In this document: positions 54,888-63,902 of the stretch, piece after piece | How the letters are laid out: each line of letters opens with the position of its first letter | How positions within the stretch are numbered: position 1 is the stretch's first letter | Source of the DNA: Thiosocius sp963753845 | Lineage (GTDB): Bacteria > Pseudomonadota > Gammaproteobacteria > Chromatiales > Chromatiaceae | NCBI GenBank assembly: GCA_963753845.1 | Contig: CAVWEI010000017.1 | Coordinates: forward strand, 124,001 to 188,000 | Direction: 5' to 3' | DNA: 64,000 nt | Made by a program: the position numbers and the translations under genes | Notes under the pieces: generated by a model | The model's database searches: none | What the model was told of the DNA's origin: nothing | The model's input: only the letters and a program-made list of their open reading frames with translations

Positions 54888-55879
54888 ATACGGCACGACG
54901 ATTTTCCTGGCATTCCGAACAATGGCGTCGAATTGCCGCCGCGCGTGCGGCCGGGCGCCTGCCCCATGCGCTCCTGCTTGCTGGGGCCGGCGGGCTCGGC
55001 AAGGCGGCCTTTGCCCGGCGATTGAGCGACAGTCTGGTATGTACCCGGCCGGATGGGGAAGGTGATGCCTGCGGGGTATGCGCCCCTTGTCGACTGACCC
55101 GGGCTGGCAGCCATCCGGATCAGAAGCTGGTGGTGCCGGGAGAACCCGGCAAGATGATCAAGATAGACGCTATCCGTGACTTGACCGCATCGAGTGTGCT
55201 GTCCGCGCAGGAAGGCGGCTACCGGGTATTCGTGATCGACCCCGCCGAGGCGATGAATCGGGCATCGGCCAATGCGCTGCTGAAGACCCTGGAAGAGCCG
55301 GTGTCGCGCACGGTGCTGATCCTGGTCAGTTCACATCCCGACCGACTTGCAGCAACCATTCGCAGTCGTTGCCAGGTGGTCAAGTTCGCCGTTCCTCCAA
55401 TTGAAGAGGTGCGTGCCTGGCTGGCCGAGCGGGCGGACCCCGCGTCGTTCGAGGAGCTGCTGGCGATCAGCGGAGGTGCGCCACTGCGGGCCTTGCAGGC
55501 CCAGGAGGAAGGCTGGATTGAGGAAAGTCGTCGCCTGAGTGGCGAGTTGGCCACGCTCAAACAGCGCAAGGCCAATCCATTGTCGATAGTGGAGGAATGG
55601 GAGAAACGGCCGCTAACCCTCTTGTCCGAGAGTTTGAAACGCTGTTTGAGTGACTTGATCAAGCTTGCCAGTGGCTTGTGCGACACGACGATCTACCATC
55701 CTGGTTTGCGCGGCGAGTTGCAAAGCCTGAGCGAGGGCATAGACTTGCAGCTGTTGTATGGCTTTAATGATGTCTTGGTGCGTCTCGATCGGGAATCGGC
55801 GCATAACCTGAATGTGCAGATGAAACTGGAATATATCGCAAACCGCTGGTTACAGATAACCCGCCCCGGAGGTCGTTGA
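54884..55879 (+). CDS. holB: DNA polymerase III delta' subunit
   Basis: A 331-residue clamp-loader subunit. HALLLAGAGGLGKAAFARRL is a degenerate P-loop, GDACGVCAPCRL with the preceding Cys forms the zinc site, and LKTLEEPVSRTVLIL is the SRC-like/sensor segment. C-terminal domain present. Sits in the conserved tmk-holB-pilZ order. Confidence 0.93.
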   Translation: MNTARRFSWHSEQWRRIAAARAAGRLPHALLLAGAGGLGKAAFARRLSDSLVCTRPDGEGDACGVCAPCRLTRAGSHPDQKLVVPGEPGKMIKIDAIRDLTASSVLSAQEGGYRVFVIDPAEAMNRASANALLKTLEEPVSRTVLILVSSHPDRLAATIRSRCQVVKFAVPPIEEVRAWLAERADPASFEELLAISGGAPLRALQAQEEGWIEESRRLSGELATLKQRKANPLSIVEEWEKRPLTLLSESLKRCLSDLIKLASGLCDTTIYHPGLRGELQSLSEGIDLQLLYGFNDVLVRLDRESAHNLNVQMKLEYIANRWLQITRPGGR

Positions 55880-55880
55880 T

Positions 55881-56240
55881 ATGACCGCGCCAATCGTGCC
55901 GCGTGCGCGTCAGGGAATCCTTTCACTGACGATCAAGGACAAGAATGCCCTTTATGCCGCCTACATGCAGTTCGTGAAAAATGGCGGCTTGTTCATCCCC
56001 ACATCGAAGAAATACAGCATCGGTGACGAGGTGTTCATGCTTCTGAGCCTTATGGAAGAGGCGGAGCGGCTGCCGGTCGCCGGGCGGATAATCTGGATTA
56101 CGCCGGTGGGCTCTGAGGGTAACCGGGCCGCAGGTATCGGAGTGCAGTTCAGTGATCAGGATGGCGGCATGGCGCGCAACAAGATCGAAGGCTATCTCGC
56201 CGGGGCCTTGCAGTCGGAAAAGCCCACCCACACCATGTAG
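55881..56240 (+). CDS. pilZ: PilZ domain protein
   Basis: A 119-residue protein of the type IV pilus PilZ family, needed for pilus assembly in Pseudomonas. LFIPTSKKYSIGDEVFMLL and GRIIWITPVGSEGNRAAGIG fit the beta-barrel. The RxxxR c-di-GMP motif is not present, as in true PilZ. One base after holB. Confidence 0.92.
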   Translation: MTAPIVPRARQGILSLTIKDKNALYAAYMQFVKNGGLFIPTSKKYSIGDEVFMLLSLMEEAERLPVAGRIIWITPVGSEGNRAAGIGVQFSDQDGGMARNKIEGYLAGALQSEKPTHTM

Positions 56241-56326
56241 CCGGGCAGCGGGGAATTCCCCGCAACAGCTATGCAGGCACCCCCTGGATACCGGCTGATG
56301 CAGGGATCAACGAGCGGACGATTTTG

Positions 56327-57106
56327 ATGCTGGTCGACTCACACTGCCACCTCGACCGGGTGGATCTGGCGCCGTACGACGGCGATTTTTCCAAAATGAT
56401 GGATGCGACGCGCGCTGCCGGCATCTCCCACCTGCTGTGCGTATCGATCGACCTGGAGTCCTATCCAGCCATGCTCTCGCTGGTGGAATCCTTTCCGGAG
56501 ATCTCGATTTCGGTCGGTGTACATCCCAACGACCGTGATCGCCGTGAACCCAGTGTCGCTGAATTGATGGAACTGGCCGACCATCCGAAGAACGTGGCGA
56601 TCGGCGAGACCGGCCTGGACTACTTTCGCACCGAGGGCGATCTTGACTGGCAGAGGGCGCGTTTTCGCACCCATATCCGTGCCGCGCGCGAGACCGGCAA
56701 GCCGCTGATCATTCATACCCGGGAGGCGCGCACGGACACCATTACGATCATGCGCGAGGAACAGGCGCAGTCTGTGGGTGGTGTCATGCACTGCTTCACC
56801 GAGACCTGGGAGATGGCCAGGGCCGCCCTGGACCTGAATTTCTATATCTCGTTTTCCGGCATTGTCACCTTCAGGAATGCAGCAGAACTGCGCGAGGTCG
56901 CTGCCGCCGTGCCCGACGACCGCCTGCTGATCGAGACCGACTCGCCCTACCTGGCGCCGGTCCCCTACCGTGGCAAGCCCAACGAGCCTCGCTATGTCGG
57001 CAAGGTGGCGGAGACAGTCGCCGAAGTACGTGGCGTCAGTTACGAACGACTGGTCCGGCAGTCGCGGGACAACTTCTACCGACTCTTCAGCGACGCCGTG
57101 ACCTGA
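56327..57106 (+). CDS. TatD family metal-dependent deoxyribonuclease (YcfH)
   Basis: A 259-residue TIM-barrel hydrolase. DSHCHLDRVDL is the N-terminal metal motif; GETGLDYFR the Glu ligand; PLIIHTREARTDT and VMHCFTETWE the His ligands; ETDSPYLAPVPYRG the final Asp. TatD enzymes degrade DNA and proofread D-aminoacyl-tRNA. The in-frame TTG before the ATG at 56327 is not needed. Confidence 0.93.
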   Translation: MLVDSHCHLDRVDLAPYDGDFSKMMDATRAAGISHLLCVSIDLESYPAMLSLVESFPEISISVGVHPNDRDRREPSVAELMELADHPKNVAIGETGLDYFRTEGDLDWQRARFRTHIRAARETGKPLIIHTREARTDTITIMREEQAQSVGGVMHCFTETWEMARAALDLNFYISFSGIVTFRNAAELREVAAAVPDDRLLIETDSPYLAPVPYRGKPNEPRYVGKVAETVAEVRGVSYERLVRQSRDNFYRLFSDAVT

Positions 57107-57133
57107 CAGAACCAATCGCGATAGGGAGATCGC

Positions 57134-57565
57134 ATGACCAGCATTTCACTGCCCCTGGGGCGCGGCGCCCGGCTGTCGGGACCCGCTTTTATCCTGTGCC
57201 TTTCCGGCCTGGTACTGTTCTGCCAGACGGCCTGGAACTGGCGGCTTGCCATTGCGGGTTCGATCGTCGTGTTGGGGGCCCTGCTTTGGTCGCATCACCT
57301 GCGGCGCCGTCCGGTCAGCCTGGTCATAGAGGCGCATGGTGGAGTTTCCTGCGTCCTCGCCGACGGGCGGGAGTTTCAGGTGAAACGCATCCTTCCCGGC
57401 ATTGTCCGCCCCTGGCTGCTGTGCGGCCGGCTGGAGGGCGGGGCGGGTGAGTCCTGCGATCTTTTCGTCCCCGGCGGGCAGCCCTCCGTGGATGCGCATT
57501 GGCAACTGCGGCGCGCGTTGACCGGATTCCGCGTCCCTCAGTCGCAGGATCGGCGCGGGGTGTAA
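57134..57565 (+). CDS. YgfX-like inner-membrane protein
   Basis: A 143-residue protein with two hydrophobic helices (FILCLSGLVLFCQTAWN and LAIAGSIVVLGALLW) and a C-terminal cytoplasmic part (WLLCGRLEGGAGESCDLFVP, DAHWQLRRALTGFRV) resembling YgfX/CptA. That family was described as a toxin affecting cytoskeleton proteins, usually paired with SdhE, which is absent here. It is convergent with nadB, overlapping 28 bases. Confidence 0.65.
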   Translation: MTSISLPLGRGARLSGPAFILCLSGLVLFCQTAWNWRLAIAGSIVVLGALLWSHHLRRRPVSLVIEAHGGVSCVLADGREFQVKRILPGIVRPWLLCGRLEGGAGESCDLFVPGGQPSVDAHWQLRRALTGFRVPQSQDRRGV

Positions 57566-59175
57566 TTGTCCGGGATAAGGATTGTCGGTACGGCCTGGTT
57601 GTCGTCGCGGTCAGGGAAATCGATATTGTAGTGCAGGCCGCGGCTCTCGCGCCGGCGTTGGGCGGACCGGATGATCAGTTCCGCGACGTCCACCAGGTTA
57701 CGAAGCTCGAGCAGGTCGTTCGAGACGCGGAAGTTACCGTAGTATTCGTTAATTTCGTGTCGCAGCAGATCCACCCGGCGGTACGCACGCTCCAGGCGTT
57801 TGTTGCTGCGTACGATGCCCACGTAGTCCCACATGAAACGGCGTAGTTCCTCCCAGTTGTGGGAGACGACCACCTCTTCGTCGGAGTCCGTCACGCGGCT
57901 TTCGTCCCACGGGAAGATGTCGAGCACAGGTACATCGGTGCGCTCGAGTTCACGCAGGATGTCGGCCAGCGCCAACTCACCGAATACCAGGCATTCGAGC
58001 AGCGAGTTGCTGGCCATGCGATTCGCCCCATGCAGGCCGGTGTAGGCGGTCTCACCGATGGCGTACAGGCCATCGACGTCCGTCCTGGCGTCGTGGTCCG
58101 TCTTCACACCACCACAGGTGTAGTGCGCCGCCGGGACCACTGGCAGCGGTTGTTTGCGCATATCTAAGCCGAGATCCAGGCAACGCTGGTGAATGGTCGG
58201 GAACAGGTTTTCGATTTCGTGTGCCGGTTTGTGACTGATATCCAGGTACACACAATCCGCACCCAGCCTCTTCATCTCGTGGTCGATCGCGCGCGCAACA
58301 ATGTCGCGTGGGGCCAGTTCGGCACGCGGATCGAATTCATCCATGAATCGCGAGCCGTCCGGGCGAAGCAGTTTTCCGCCCTCACCGCGAACCGCCTCGC
58401 TGATCAGGAACGACTTCACAGCCGGGTGAAACAGGCAGGTGGGGTGAAACTGCATGAACTCCATATTCGCGACCCGGCAGCCCGCGCGCCAGGCCATGGC
58501 GATACCGTCACCCGTAGCGACATCCGGGTTGCTGGTGTAAAGGTAGACCTTGCTGGCGCCGCCCGTCGCCAGAACCACGCAGCGTGCCGACACCGCGACC
58601 ACCTTGTTGGACCGGATGTTCATCAGGTAGGCCCCGTGGCACCGGCGTCCAATGCCCCAACTGTCGCGGTGTTCGGCGCTGATCAGGTCGACCGCAATAT
58701 GGTGCTCGAAAACGTTGACATTCGGGTGTGAATCCAGTTGCCGGACCAGGGTGGTCTCCACCGCGCGCCCGGTCGCGTCTGCGGCATGCACGACGCGGCG
58801 ATGACTGTGTCCGCCCTCGCGCGTGAGGTGGTAGCCGGAATTCCCGGTTGCAGGGGAGCGCGTAAATTCAACACCCTCCTCGAACAGCCAACGGATATTG
58901 TCGGGGCCCTGTTCCACCACCATGCGGACGACTTCTTCGTCGCACAACCCGGCGCCCGCGTCGAGAGTATCCTGGACATGTGAATCCATGGAGTCGCTGG
59001 CATCCAACACGGCCGAGATGCCACCTTGCGCATACAGGGTGTTGCCTTCCGCCAGGTCGCGCTTCGCAACCAGCGCAGTTCTCACCGTCGGTGGCAGTCG
59101 CAGGGCAAGACCCAACCCCGCGGCGCCGCTGCCAATGATGAGAACGTCGAATTCGAGGTCTGCAGACTGCGTCAT
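57538..59175 (-). CDS. nadB: L-aspartate oxidase
   Basis: A 545-residue flavoenzyme, the first step of de novo NAD synthesis (aspartate to iminoaspartate). VLIIGSGAAGLGLALRL binds FAD, ARCVVLATGGASKVY and HPTCLFHP are conserved, and EAVRGEGGKLL, DPRAELAPRDIVARAID contain active-site His/Arg. The ATG at 59175 begins the family-conserved part; earlier in-frame starts add 20 unsupported residues. It is transcribed away from rpoE. Confidence 0.95.
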   Translation of the reverse strand: MTQSADLEFDVLIIGSGAAGLGLALRLPPTVRTALVAKRDLAEGNTLYAQGGISAVLDASDSMDSHVQDTLDAGAGLCDEEVVRMVVEQGPDNIRWLFEEGVEFTRSPATGNSGYHLTREGGHSHRRVVHAADATGRAVETTLVRQLDSHPNVNVFEHHIAVDLISAEHRDSWGIGRRCHGAYLMNIRSNKVVAVSARCVVLATGGASKVYLYTSNPDVATGDGIAMAWRAGCRVANMEFMQFHPTCLFHPAVKSFLISEAVRGEGGKLLRPDGSRFMDEFDPRAELAPRDIVARAIDHEMKRLGADCVYLDISHKPAHEIENLFPTIHQRCLDLGLDMRKQPLPVVPAAHYTCGGVKTDHDARTDVDGLYAIGETAYTGLHGANRMASNSLLECLVFGELALADILRELERTDVPVLDIFPWDESRVTDSDEEVVVSHNWEELRRFMWDYVGIVRSNKRLERAYRRVDLLRHEINEYYGNFRVSNDLLELRNLVDVAELIIRSAQRRRESRGLHYNIDFPDRDDNQAVPTILIPDNYTPRRSCD

Positions 59176-59367
59176 TAGATTGATGGTCCACGAATGAGTC
59201 GCCATAATCGGCGTTTGTATGGTTTCGGTGGTCAAAGCCTGTCATTGAGCCGGGTCAAGGTTAATCCCCGGGGTCTGGCGCGTCACCTTATCGTGACAAA
59301 TAAAGTCCACCTGAAAGGAACACCAGTAGAGCACATGCAGGAATTTCCCCAGATTACGCAAATTCGC

Positions 59368-59395
59368 GAACTTTGCCCGTTCGCCGTGGTCAATA
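59368..59395 (+). promoter_or_regulatory. Sigma-E (RpoE)-type promoter for rpoE
   Basis: GAACTT (59368-59373), a 15-base spacer and GTCAATA (59389-59395) closely fit the extracytoplasmic sigma-E consensus (GGAACTT-N15-GTCAAA). It lies 50 bases before the rpoE start, as expected for autoregulation. Confidence 0.7.
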
Positions 59396-59444
59396 GCCAC
59401 GTGGCGTTCATGCACGCCCCTGAGCCGGCTGGAGCACCGCGACC

Positions 59445-60026
59445 GTGAGTTCTGACAGGGAAGCCGATCAGGTCCTGGTGGAGCGGGTCCAGCGGGGGGA
59501 TAAGAAGGCGTTCGACCTGTTGGTGCTGAAATATCAGCACAAGGTGGCGAATCTGATCTCCCGCTATATCCGTGATCAGTCCGAGGTACTGGATGTGACC
59601 CAGGAGGCCTTCATCAAGGCCTACAGGGCCCTGCCGAAGTTTCGGGGTGACAGCGCCTTTTATACCTGGCTTTACCGGGTCGCCATCAATACCGCCAAGA
59701 ATTATCTGGCGGCCCAGGCACGGCGGCCGCCGGGGGACGATATCGAGGCAGATACGGCGGAACAAATGGACATGGGGGCGGCCCTGAAGGAAACGGACAC
59801 CCCCGAAAGAATGGCCTTGCAGGGCGAGATTGCGCAGACCATCCAGACGGCGCTCGGTGAACTGCCGGATGACTTGCGAACTGCAATCACGCTTCGCGAA
59901 CTCGAGGGTCTGAGTTACGAGGAGATTGCTCAGGCCATGGATTGTCCGATAGGGACGGTACGGTCGCGAATATTTCGGGCGCGAGAGGCGATCGACAACA
60001 AGCTCAAGCCCCTCCTGGCGCCTTAG
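59445..60026 (+). CDS. rpoE: RNA polymerase sigma-E factor
   Basis: A 193-residue ECF sigma. ADQVLVERVQRGDKKAFDLLV begins region 2, LDVTQEAFIKAYRAL the conserved 2.2, FYTWLYRVAINTAKNYL the -10 readers, and LEGLSYEEIAQAMDCPIGTV the region 4 helix-turn-helix. GTG start. It directs envelope-stress genes and is held by the anti-sigma factor encoded next. Confidence 0.97.
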   Translation: MSSDREADQVLVERVQRGDKKAFDLLVLKYQHKVANLISRYIRDQSEVLDVTQEAFIKAYRALPKFRGDSAFYTWLYRVAINTAKNYLAAQARRPPGDDIEADTAEQMDMGAALKETDTPERMALQGEIAQTIQTALGELPDDLRTAITLRELEGLSYEEIAQAMDCPIGTVRSRIFRAREAIDNKLKPLLAP

Positions 60027-60045
60027 TGACGAGAGAAATCTGGCG

Positions 60046-60648
60046 ATGAATGAACAACAGGGTGAACTGACCTCTTCTTTACTGGACGGCGAGCTCAGTC
60101 GCGATGCGCAACAGCGCGTTGTGACGACAATGCTCGGCGCGGCGCACGATGAGATGGATCGTTTTGGCCGATACCGGCTGATCGGTGACGTGATACGTGG
60201 TGAATCGGGAGTGCTCGCGGTTTCCGTGGCCGACCGAGTGCACGAGGCGCTGGATGAAGAGCCCGTGGTGCTGGCGCCAAGACGGTTGATGCCGAGGCAA
60301 TGGTTGCGTCCGGTGGCTGGCCTGGCCGTGGCGGCCTCGGTCGCGGCAGCGGCGGTAGTCGTGGCCCCGCAGCTGATGACTGAGACGGGAACGAGCGGGC
60401 AGCCGGTGCAGCTGGCGGCTGATTATCAAAGGCCGTCGATGTCGCCGGCCCTGGTTGCAGCCGGACCGACCGGTACGGCGGCGCAGTCCGGCGGCACGGG
60501 ACAGGGCGATGCTCGATGGCAGGCCCTGGACAAGGACCTGGAGGATCGCCTGAACCGACTGGTGGTCGAACACCAGGAGTTTGGCGGTCGCAGCGGCATA
60601 AACGGGCCGGTCCCGCATATCGGATTCGTGAGCTATGAGTCACGCTAG
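60046..60648 (+). CDS. rseA: Anti-sigma-E factor RseA (MucA-like)
   Basis: A 200-residue bitopic protein. The N-terminal cytoplasmic domain (LTSSLLDGELSRDAQQRVV, DEMDRFGRYRLIGDVIRG) binds sigma; a helix near 90-110 (LAVAASVAAAAVVVAP) crosses the membrane; the periplasmic C-terminus ends HIGFVSYESR. Stress triggers proteolysis by DegS/RseP, encoded elsewhere. It overlaps rseB by 14 bases. Confidence 0.9.
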   Translation: MNEQQGELTSSLLDGELSRDAQQRVVTTMLGAAHDEMDRFGRYRLIGDVIRGESGVLAVSVADRVHEALDEEPVVLAPRRLMPRQWLRPVAGLAVAASVAAAAVVVAPQLMTETGTSGQPVQLAADYQRPSMSPALVAAGPTGTAAQSGGTGQGDARWQALDKDLEDRLNRLVVEHQEFGGRSGINGPVPHIGFVSYESR

Positions 60649-61597
60649 CCGCTGTGCGGCGGGCTTGGGCGGCCTGCTCCTGGCGGCGACCGCCTTTTCG
60701 GCTGAAATTACTCCCTATCAATTGTTGGACCGCATGAACGAGGCGGTGAGGCTGCTCGATTACGAAGGGCGGTTCGTGGTGCAGTCGGGAGACCGACTGG
60801 ATGCGATGTATATCGTGCATCGGGTCAACGAAGGCGCGGAGTTGGAAAGGGTGGTTTCGCTGACCGGCAGGCCGAGTGAAATTGTGCGCAGTAGCGAGGG
60901 GGTTGCGTGCCTGGTTCCGGGTCGCGGCGGACACATCAACGTCGGCTTGAGGGCGCGGGGACGTTCTTTTTCTCCACTGCGCGGTGTGAGTAGCGATCAA
61001 CTCGACGAGTCTTATCTGATAGAGATGCAGGAACCGGTCAGGGTCGCCGGACGGGAGGCTGATCAGGTCTTGATACAGCCACGCGACGATCTGCGTTTCG
61101 GTTACCGATTGTTCATCGATCGCGCATCGGCGCTGCCTTTGCAGTCGGTGATGTTTGATATGCAGCAGCGGATTATTTCGCAGATGATGTTCACCGATCT
61201 CCGTGTGAACCAGGCCATCACGCCCATCGAACACGATCTCTCGGCCATGCAGGTCGCGAAGGCTGAGCCGTCCGACGGCCCGCCGCCAGAGCGCCTCGCG
61301 CCTCCCGCCTGGGCCTTTTCCGATTTGCCGCCCGGCTTCCAGTTGAATGTGCACAGGCGCAAGTTCATGGGGCTGCCAGCCGGGGAGCGAGAACATTTCG
61401 TATTTTCCGATGGGCTCGCGACGGTCTCGGTCTATGTCCAGCCCAGGAGCGGAGATGGCCTTTCGGGTGTGTCGAAACTGGGCGCTGCGAGCGCCGTGGG
61501 GCGTCCCATCGATGACCACGAAGTCATCGTGGTCGGCGAGGTTCCGGTCAAGACACTGGACTGGTTTGCGCAGCAGATCAAGTCTACCGCGCCGTGA
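60635..61597 (+). CDS. rseB: Sigma-E regulatory protein RseB (MucB-like)
   Basis: A 320-residue periplasmic protein with a signal peptide (GLGGLLLAATAFSA, cut near residue 23). It starts with the MucB lipoprotein-sensing lobe (LLDRMNEAVRLLDYEGRFVV, YIVHRVNEGAELERVVSL) and has the C-terminal lobe that binds RseA (FSDLPPGFQLNVHRRK). It shields RseA from cleavage until lipid or LPS displaces it. Confidence 0.93.
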   Translation: MSHASRCAAGLGGLLLAATAFSAEITPYQLLDRMNEAVRLLDYEGRFVVQSGDRLDAMYIVHRVNEGAELERVVSLTGRPSEIVRSSEGVACLVPGRGGHINVGLRARGRSFSPLRGVSSDQLDESYLIEMQEPVRVAGREADQVLIQPRDDLRFGYRLFIDRASALPLQSVMFDMQQRIISQMMFTDLRVNQAITPIEHDLSAMQVAKAEPSDGPPPERLAPPAWAFSDLPPGFQLNVHRRKFMGLPAGEREHFVFSDGLATVSVYVQPRSGDGLSGVSKLGAASAVGRPIDDHEVIVVGEVPVKTLDWFAQQIKSTAP

Positions 61598-62115
61598 TCG
61601 AGGAGCAGGCACGGGTAGTTCGGTTGGACGGCGATTTTGCCGAGATCGTGACCGAAAAAAGGTCGGCCTGCGGTTCCTGCTCTGCGAAGGCGGGGTGTGG
61701 CACCTCGCTGCTGTCGACCTGGTTCCCGCAACGGCACCTGAGCTTCCGACTTAAAAACGAGGTCGATGCCAGGCCCGGTGACACCGTCGTCGTCGGCCTC
61801 GACGAGGCTCTGTTGCAGCGAAGCTCCATGCTGTTGTATGCATTTCCGCTGGCGGGCCTTCTGATCGGCGCAATCGCCGGTGAACGCGGTTTCGAGTTTC
61901 TTGCATTGCCTTCGGAACTTGGCGCTGTGCTGGTGGGTCTACTGGGCTTGACCGCTGCGCTGTCGCTGGTCCGGCTTCTGGCTAACGGAACAGGTGCAGT
62001 CGGCGACCCCGGGGTGAGGCTTCTGCGTGTCGCCCGCCAATCACCATCCCTGGCGCCTGGTGACATCTCCATGCCGGGGACCCAACAAACGCAAGGTTTC
62101 AGGACGTACGAATGA
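61594..62115 (+). CDS. rseC: Sigma-E regulator RseC/MucC
   Basis: A 173-residue inner-membrane protein. EEQARVVRLDGDFAEIV starts the OB-like N-terminal domain with the Cys-rich CGSCSAKAGCGTSLLS, possibly an Fe-S or metal site; two membrane helices (LLYAFPLAGLLIGAIAG and LVGLLGLTAALSLVRLLA) follow. Overlaps both neighbours by four bases. Confidence 0.92.
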   Translation: MIEEQARVVRLDGDFAEIVTEKRSACGSCSAKAGCGTSLLSTWFPQRHLSFRLKNEVDARPGDTVVVGLDEALLQRSSMLLYAFPLAGLLIGAIAGERGFEFLALPSELGAVLVGLLGLTAALSLVRLLANGTGAVGDPGVRLLRVARQSPSLAPGDISMPGTQQTQGFRTYE

Positions 62116-63548
62116 AAATGATTCCAACACTTGGACTGCAATCGCTGTTGACTGGCTGCGTGATGGCCTTCGGGCTGGTTGCTGGCTCATATGCACGCGA
62201 CCTGCCCGATTTCACTGTGCTGGCGGAACAGAACAGCTCCGCGGTCGTCAATATCAGCACACTTCAGAAGTCGCAGTCGCAGCGTCGGATGCCAAAAGGC
62301 TTCTCGATGCCCGAGGTACCCGAGGGTAGTCAGCTCGAAGAGTTGTTCAAGCATTTCTTCGGTGAAGGCATGGAGGATTTCGGCGACCGAGAGAGCCAAT
62401 CGCTGGGGTCCGGGTTCGTGGTTTCGTCGGACGGTTATATCCTCACCAACTATCATGTGGTCGCGGACGCCGACGAGGTCCAGGTGCGTTTCAGTGATCG
62501 CCGTTTTTTCGATGCCAAGGTCATCGGATCGGACAAGGACAGCGATGTGGCCCTGATCAAGATCGAGGCGACCGATCTGCCGACGGTGAAGATCGGCAAG
62601 AGCAGCGAACTCAAGGTGGGTGAATGGGTGTTGGCCATCGGTTCCCCGTTCGGCTTCGATCATACAGTCACGGCCGGGATCGTCAGCGCGAAAGGCCGCA
62701 GCCTGCCGAGCGAAAACTATGTGCCGTTTATCCAGACCGACGTCGCCATCAATCCGGGCAATTCGGGTGGGCCGCTGTTCAACCTCGATGGTGAAGTGAT
62801 CGGGGTCAATTCCCAGATTTACAGCCGCACCGGTGGGTTCATGGGGCTGTCGTTTGCGATTCCCATAGAACTGGCGATGAACGTGGCCGATCAGCTGCGC
62901 CAGCATGGGCGTGTATCACGCGGCTACCTCGGCGTGCTGATCCAGGACGTCGACCACAACCTGGCCGATTCTTTCGGTATGGCACAACCTTACGGCGCCC
63001 TGATCTCAAAGATCATGCCCGAATCCCCGGCGGCAAAGGCCGGCCTGCAGGTGGGTGACGTGATTCTCAGCTTCAACGGCCAGAGGCTGTTGAAATCCAG
63101 CCAGTTGCCTCCCCTGGTAGGCGCGAGCGGCATCGAGGAAGAGGCGACAGTGCGGGTCCTGCGCAACGGTAAGGAGCTGGATATTGCGATTGCGGTCGGC
63201 CGGCTTCCCGATGAAGATGCAGAGGTTGCGGCGGCGCCCCCGGCCAGAAGCGAACCGGATGAAATCGAGCAACTCGGACTTGCCGTCATAGACATCGATC
63301 CCAAGGTGCGTGAGGAACTGGGTCTGGAAGAATCCGGTGGCGCGCTGGTGGGAAAGGTCTCTTCCGGTGCGGCGCAGGATGCCGGTATCCGAAGAGGCGA
63401 TATCATTTTGATGTTCGACGGTGTCGATGTCAGGGATGCCGTGCATCTGCGGAAACTGATCGACAAGGCCGAAAACAAGCGCACGGTGGCGGTGTTGATC
63501 AAACGTGGTGACAACCCCCTGTTCCTGGCATTGCGCATGAAAGACTGA
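62112..63548 (+). CDS. degP: Periplasmic serine protease/chaperone (DegP/MucD)
   Basis: A 478-residue HtrA protease with a signal peptide (cut near AGSYA, residue 28). The catalytic triad is His in TNYHVVADADEV, Asp in SDKDSDVALIKIE and Ser in NPGNSGGPLFN. Two PDZ domains follow (about 255-345 and 380-470, GYLGVLIQDVD, ESGGALVGKVSSGAA). It removes misfolded envelope proteins and is a typical sigma-E regulon member. Last gene of the rse run with clear coupling. Confidence 0.96.
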   Translation: MKMIPTLGLQSLLTGCVMAFGLVAGSYARDLPDFTVLAEQNSSAVVNISTLQKSQSQRRMPKGFSMPEVPEGSQLEELFKHFFGEGMEDFGDRESQSLGSGFVVSSDGYILTNYHVVADADEVQVRFSDRRFFDAKVIGSDKDSDVALIKIEATDLPTVKIGKSSELKVGEWVLAIGSPFGFDHTVTAGIVSAKGRSLPSENYVPFIQTDVAINPGNSGGPLFNLDGEVIGVNSQIYSRTGGFMGLSFAIPIELAMNVADQLRQHGRVSRGYLGVLIQDVDHNLADSFGMAQPYGALISKIMPESPAAKAGLQVGDVILSFNGQRLLKSSQLPPLVGASGIEEEATVRVLRNGKELDIAIAVGRLPDEDAEVAAAPPARSEPDEIEQLGLAVIDIDPKVREELGLEESGGALVGKVSSGAAQDAGIRRGDIILMFDGVDVRDAVHLRKLIDKAENKRTVAVLIKRGDNPLFLALRMKD

Positions 63549-63806
63549 GTGTTGTCTCCCGCGCCGGTGTTTTACTACCGCAACGGCTGCCATCTCTGTG
63601 AAGAGATGGCAGCCGTACTGTTTCGCGGCTGGCCGGAGCAGGCCTCGGCCATGAATTGGCGTGATGTCGACGAGCGGCCGGATTGGCGCGCCGCATTTGG
63701 CGAGCAGGTGCCGGTGCTGGTCCTGGGTGAGGAGGTCGTCTGCGCCCTGCAACCGGATCTTCGGCGTATCGCCCAGTATTTCGGAGAAATGGCGAATCCG
63801 GTATAA
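63549..63806 (+). CDS. Glutaredoxin-like (DUF836) protein
   Basis: An 85-residue thioredoxin-fold protein. VFYYRNGCHLCEEMAAVL has the CxxC active site, and VPVLVLGEEVVCALQPD the cis-Pro loop and GSH/substrate strand. It begins with GTG directly after the degP stop, so it is co-transcribed. Redox function is inferred; substrate unknown. Confidence 0.85.
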   Translation: MLSPAPVFYYRNGCHLCEEMAAVLFRGWPEQASAMNWRDVDERPDWRAAFGEQVPVLVLGEEVVCALQPDLRRIAQYFGEMANPV

Positions 63807-63807
63807 T
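63802..63807 (+). promoter_or_regulatory. Consensus -10 element before lepA
   Basis: A perfect TATAAT at the end of the glutaredoxin-like gene. The -35 region 17 bases upstream is poor. A start near 63814 would place the hairpin at 63840-63871 in the leader. Confidence 0.4.
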
Positions 63808-63839
63808 CTGCGCACTTTGCGGCGGGACAGACCCCTGAA

Positions 63840-63871
63840 CGGAACTTTCCGGTGGAAAGTTCCGTTTTTTT
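63840..63871 (+). terminator. Intrinsic terminator between sigma-E operon and lepA
   Basis: Perfect 11-base stem CGGAACTTTCC/GGAAAGTTCCG with a 3-base loop, followed by seven Ts. Confidence 0.93.
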
Positions 63872-63902
63872 CATCCGCCAGGGATTATCCTCACGGACCT
63901 CC

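Noticed and set aside
60095..61612. 505-codon minus-strand frame
   Set aside because: Antisense to rseA and rseB, with compositionally odd protein and no family features.
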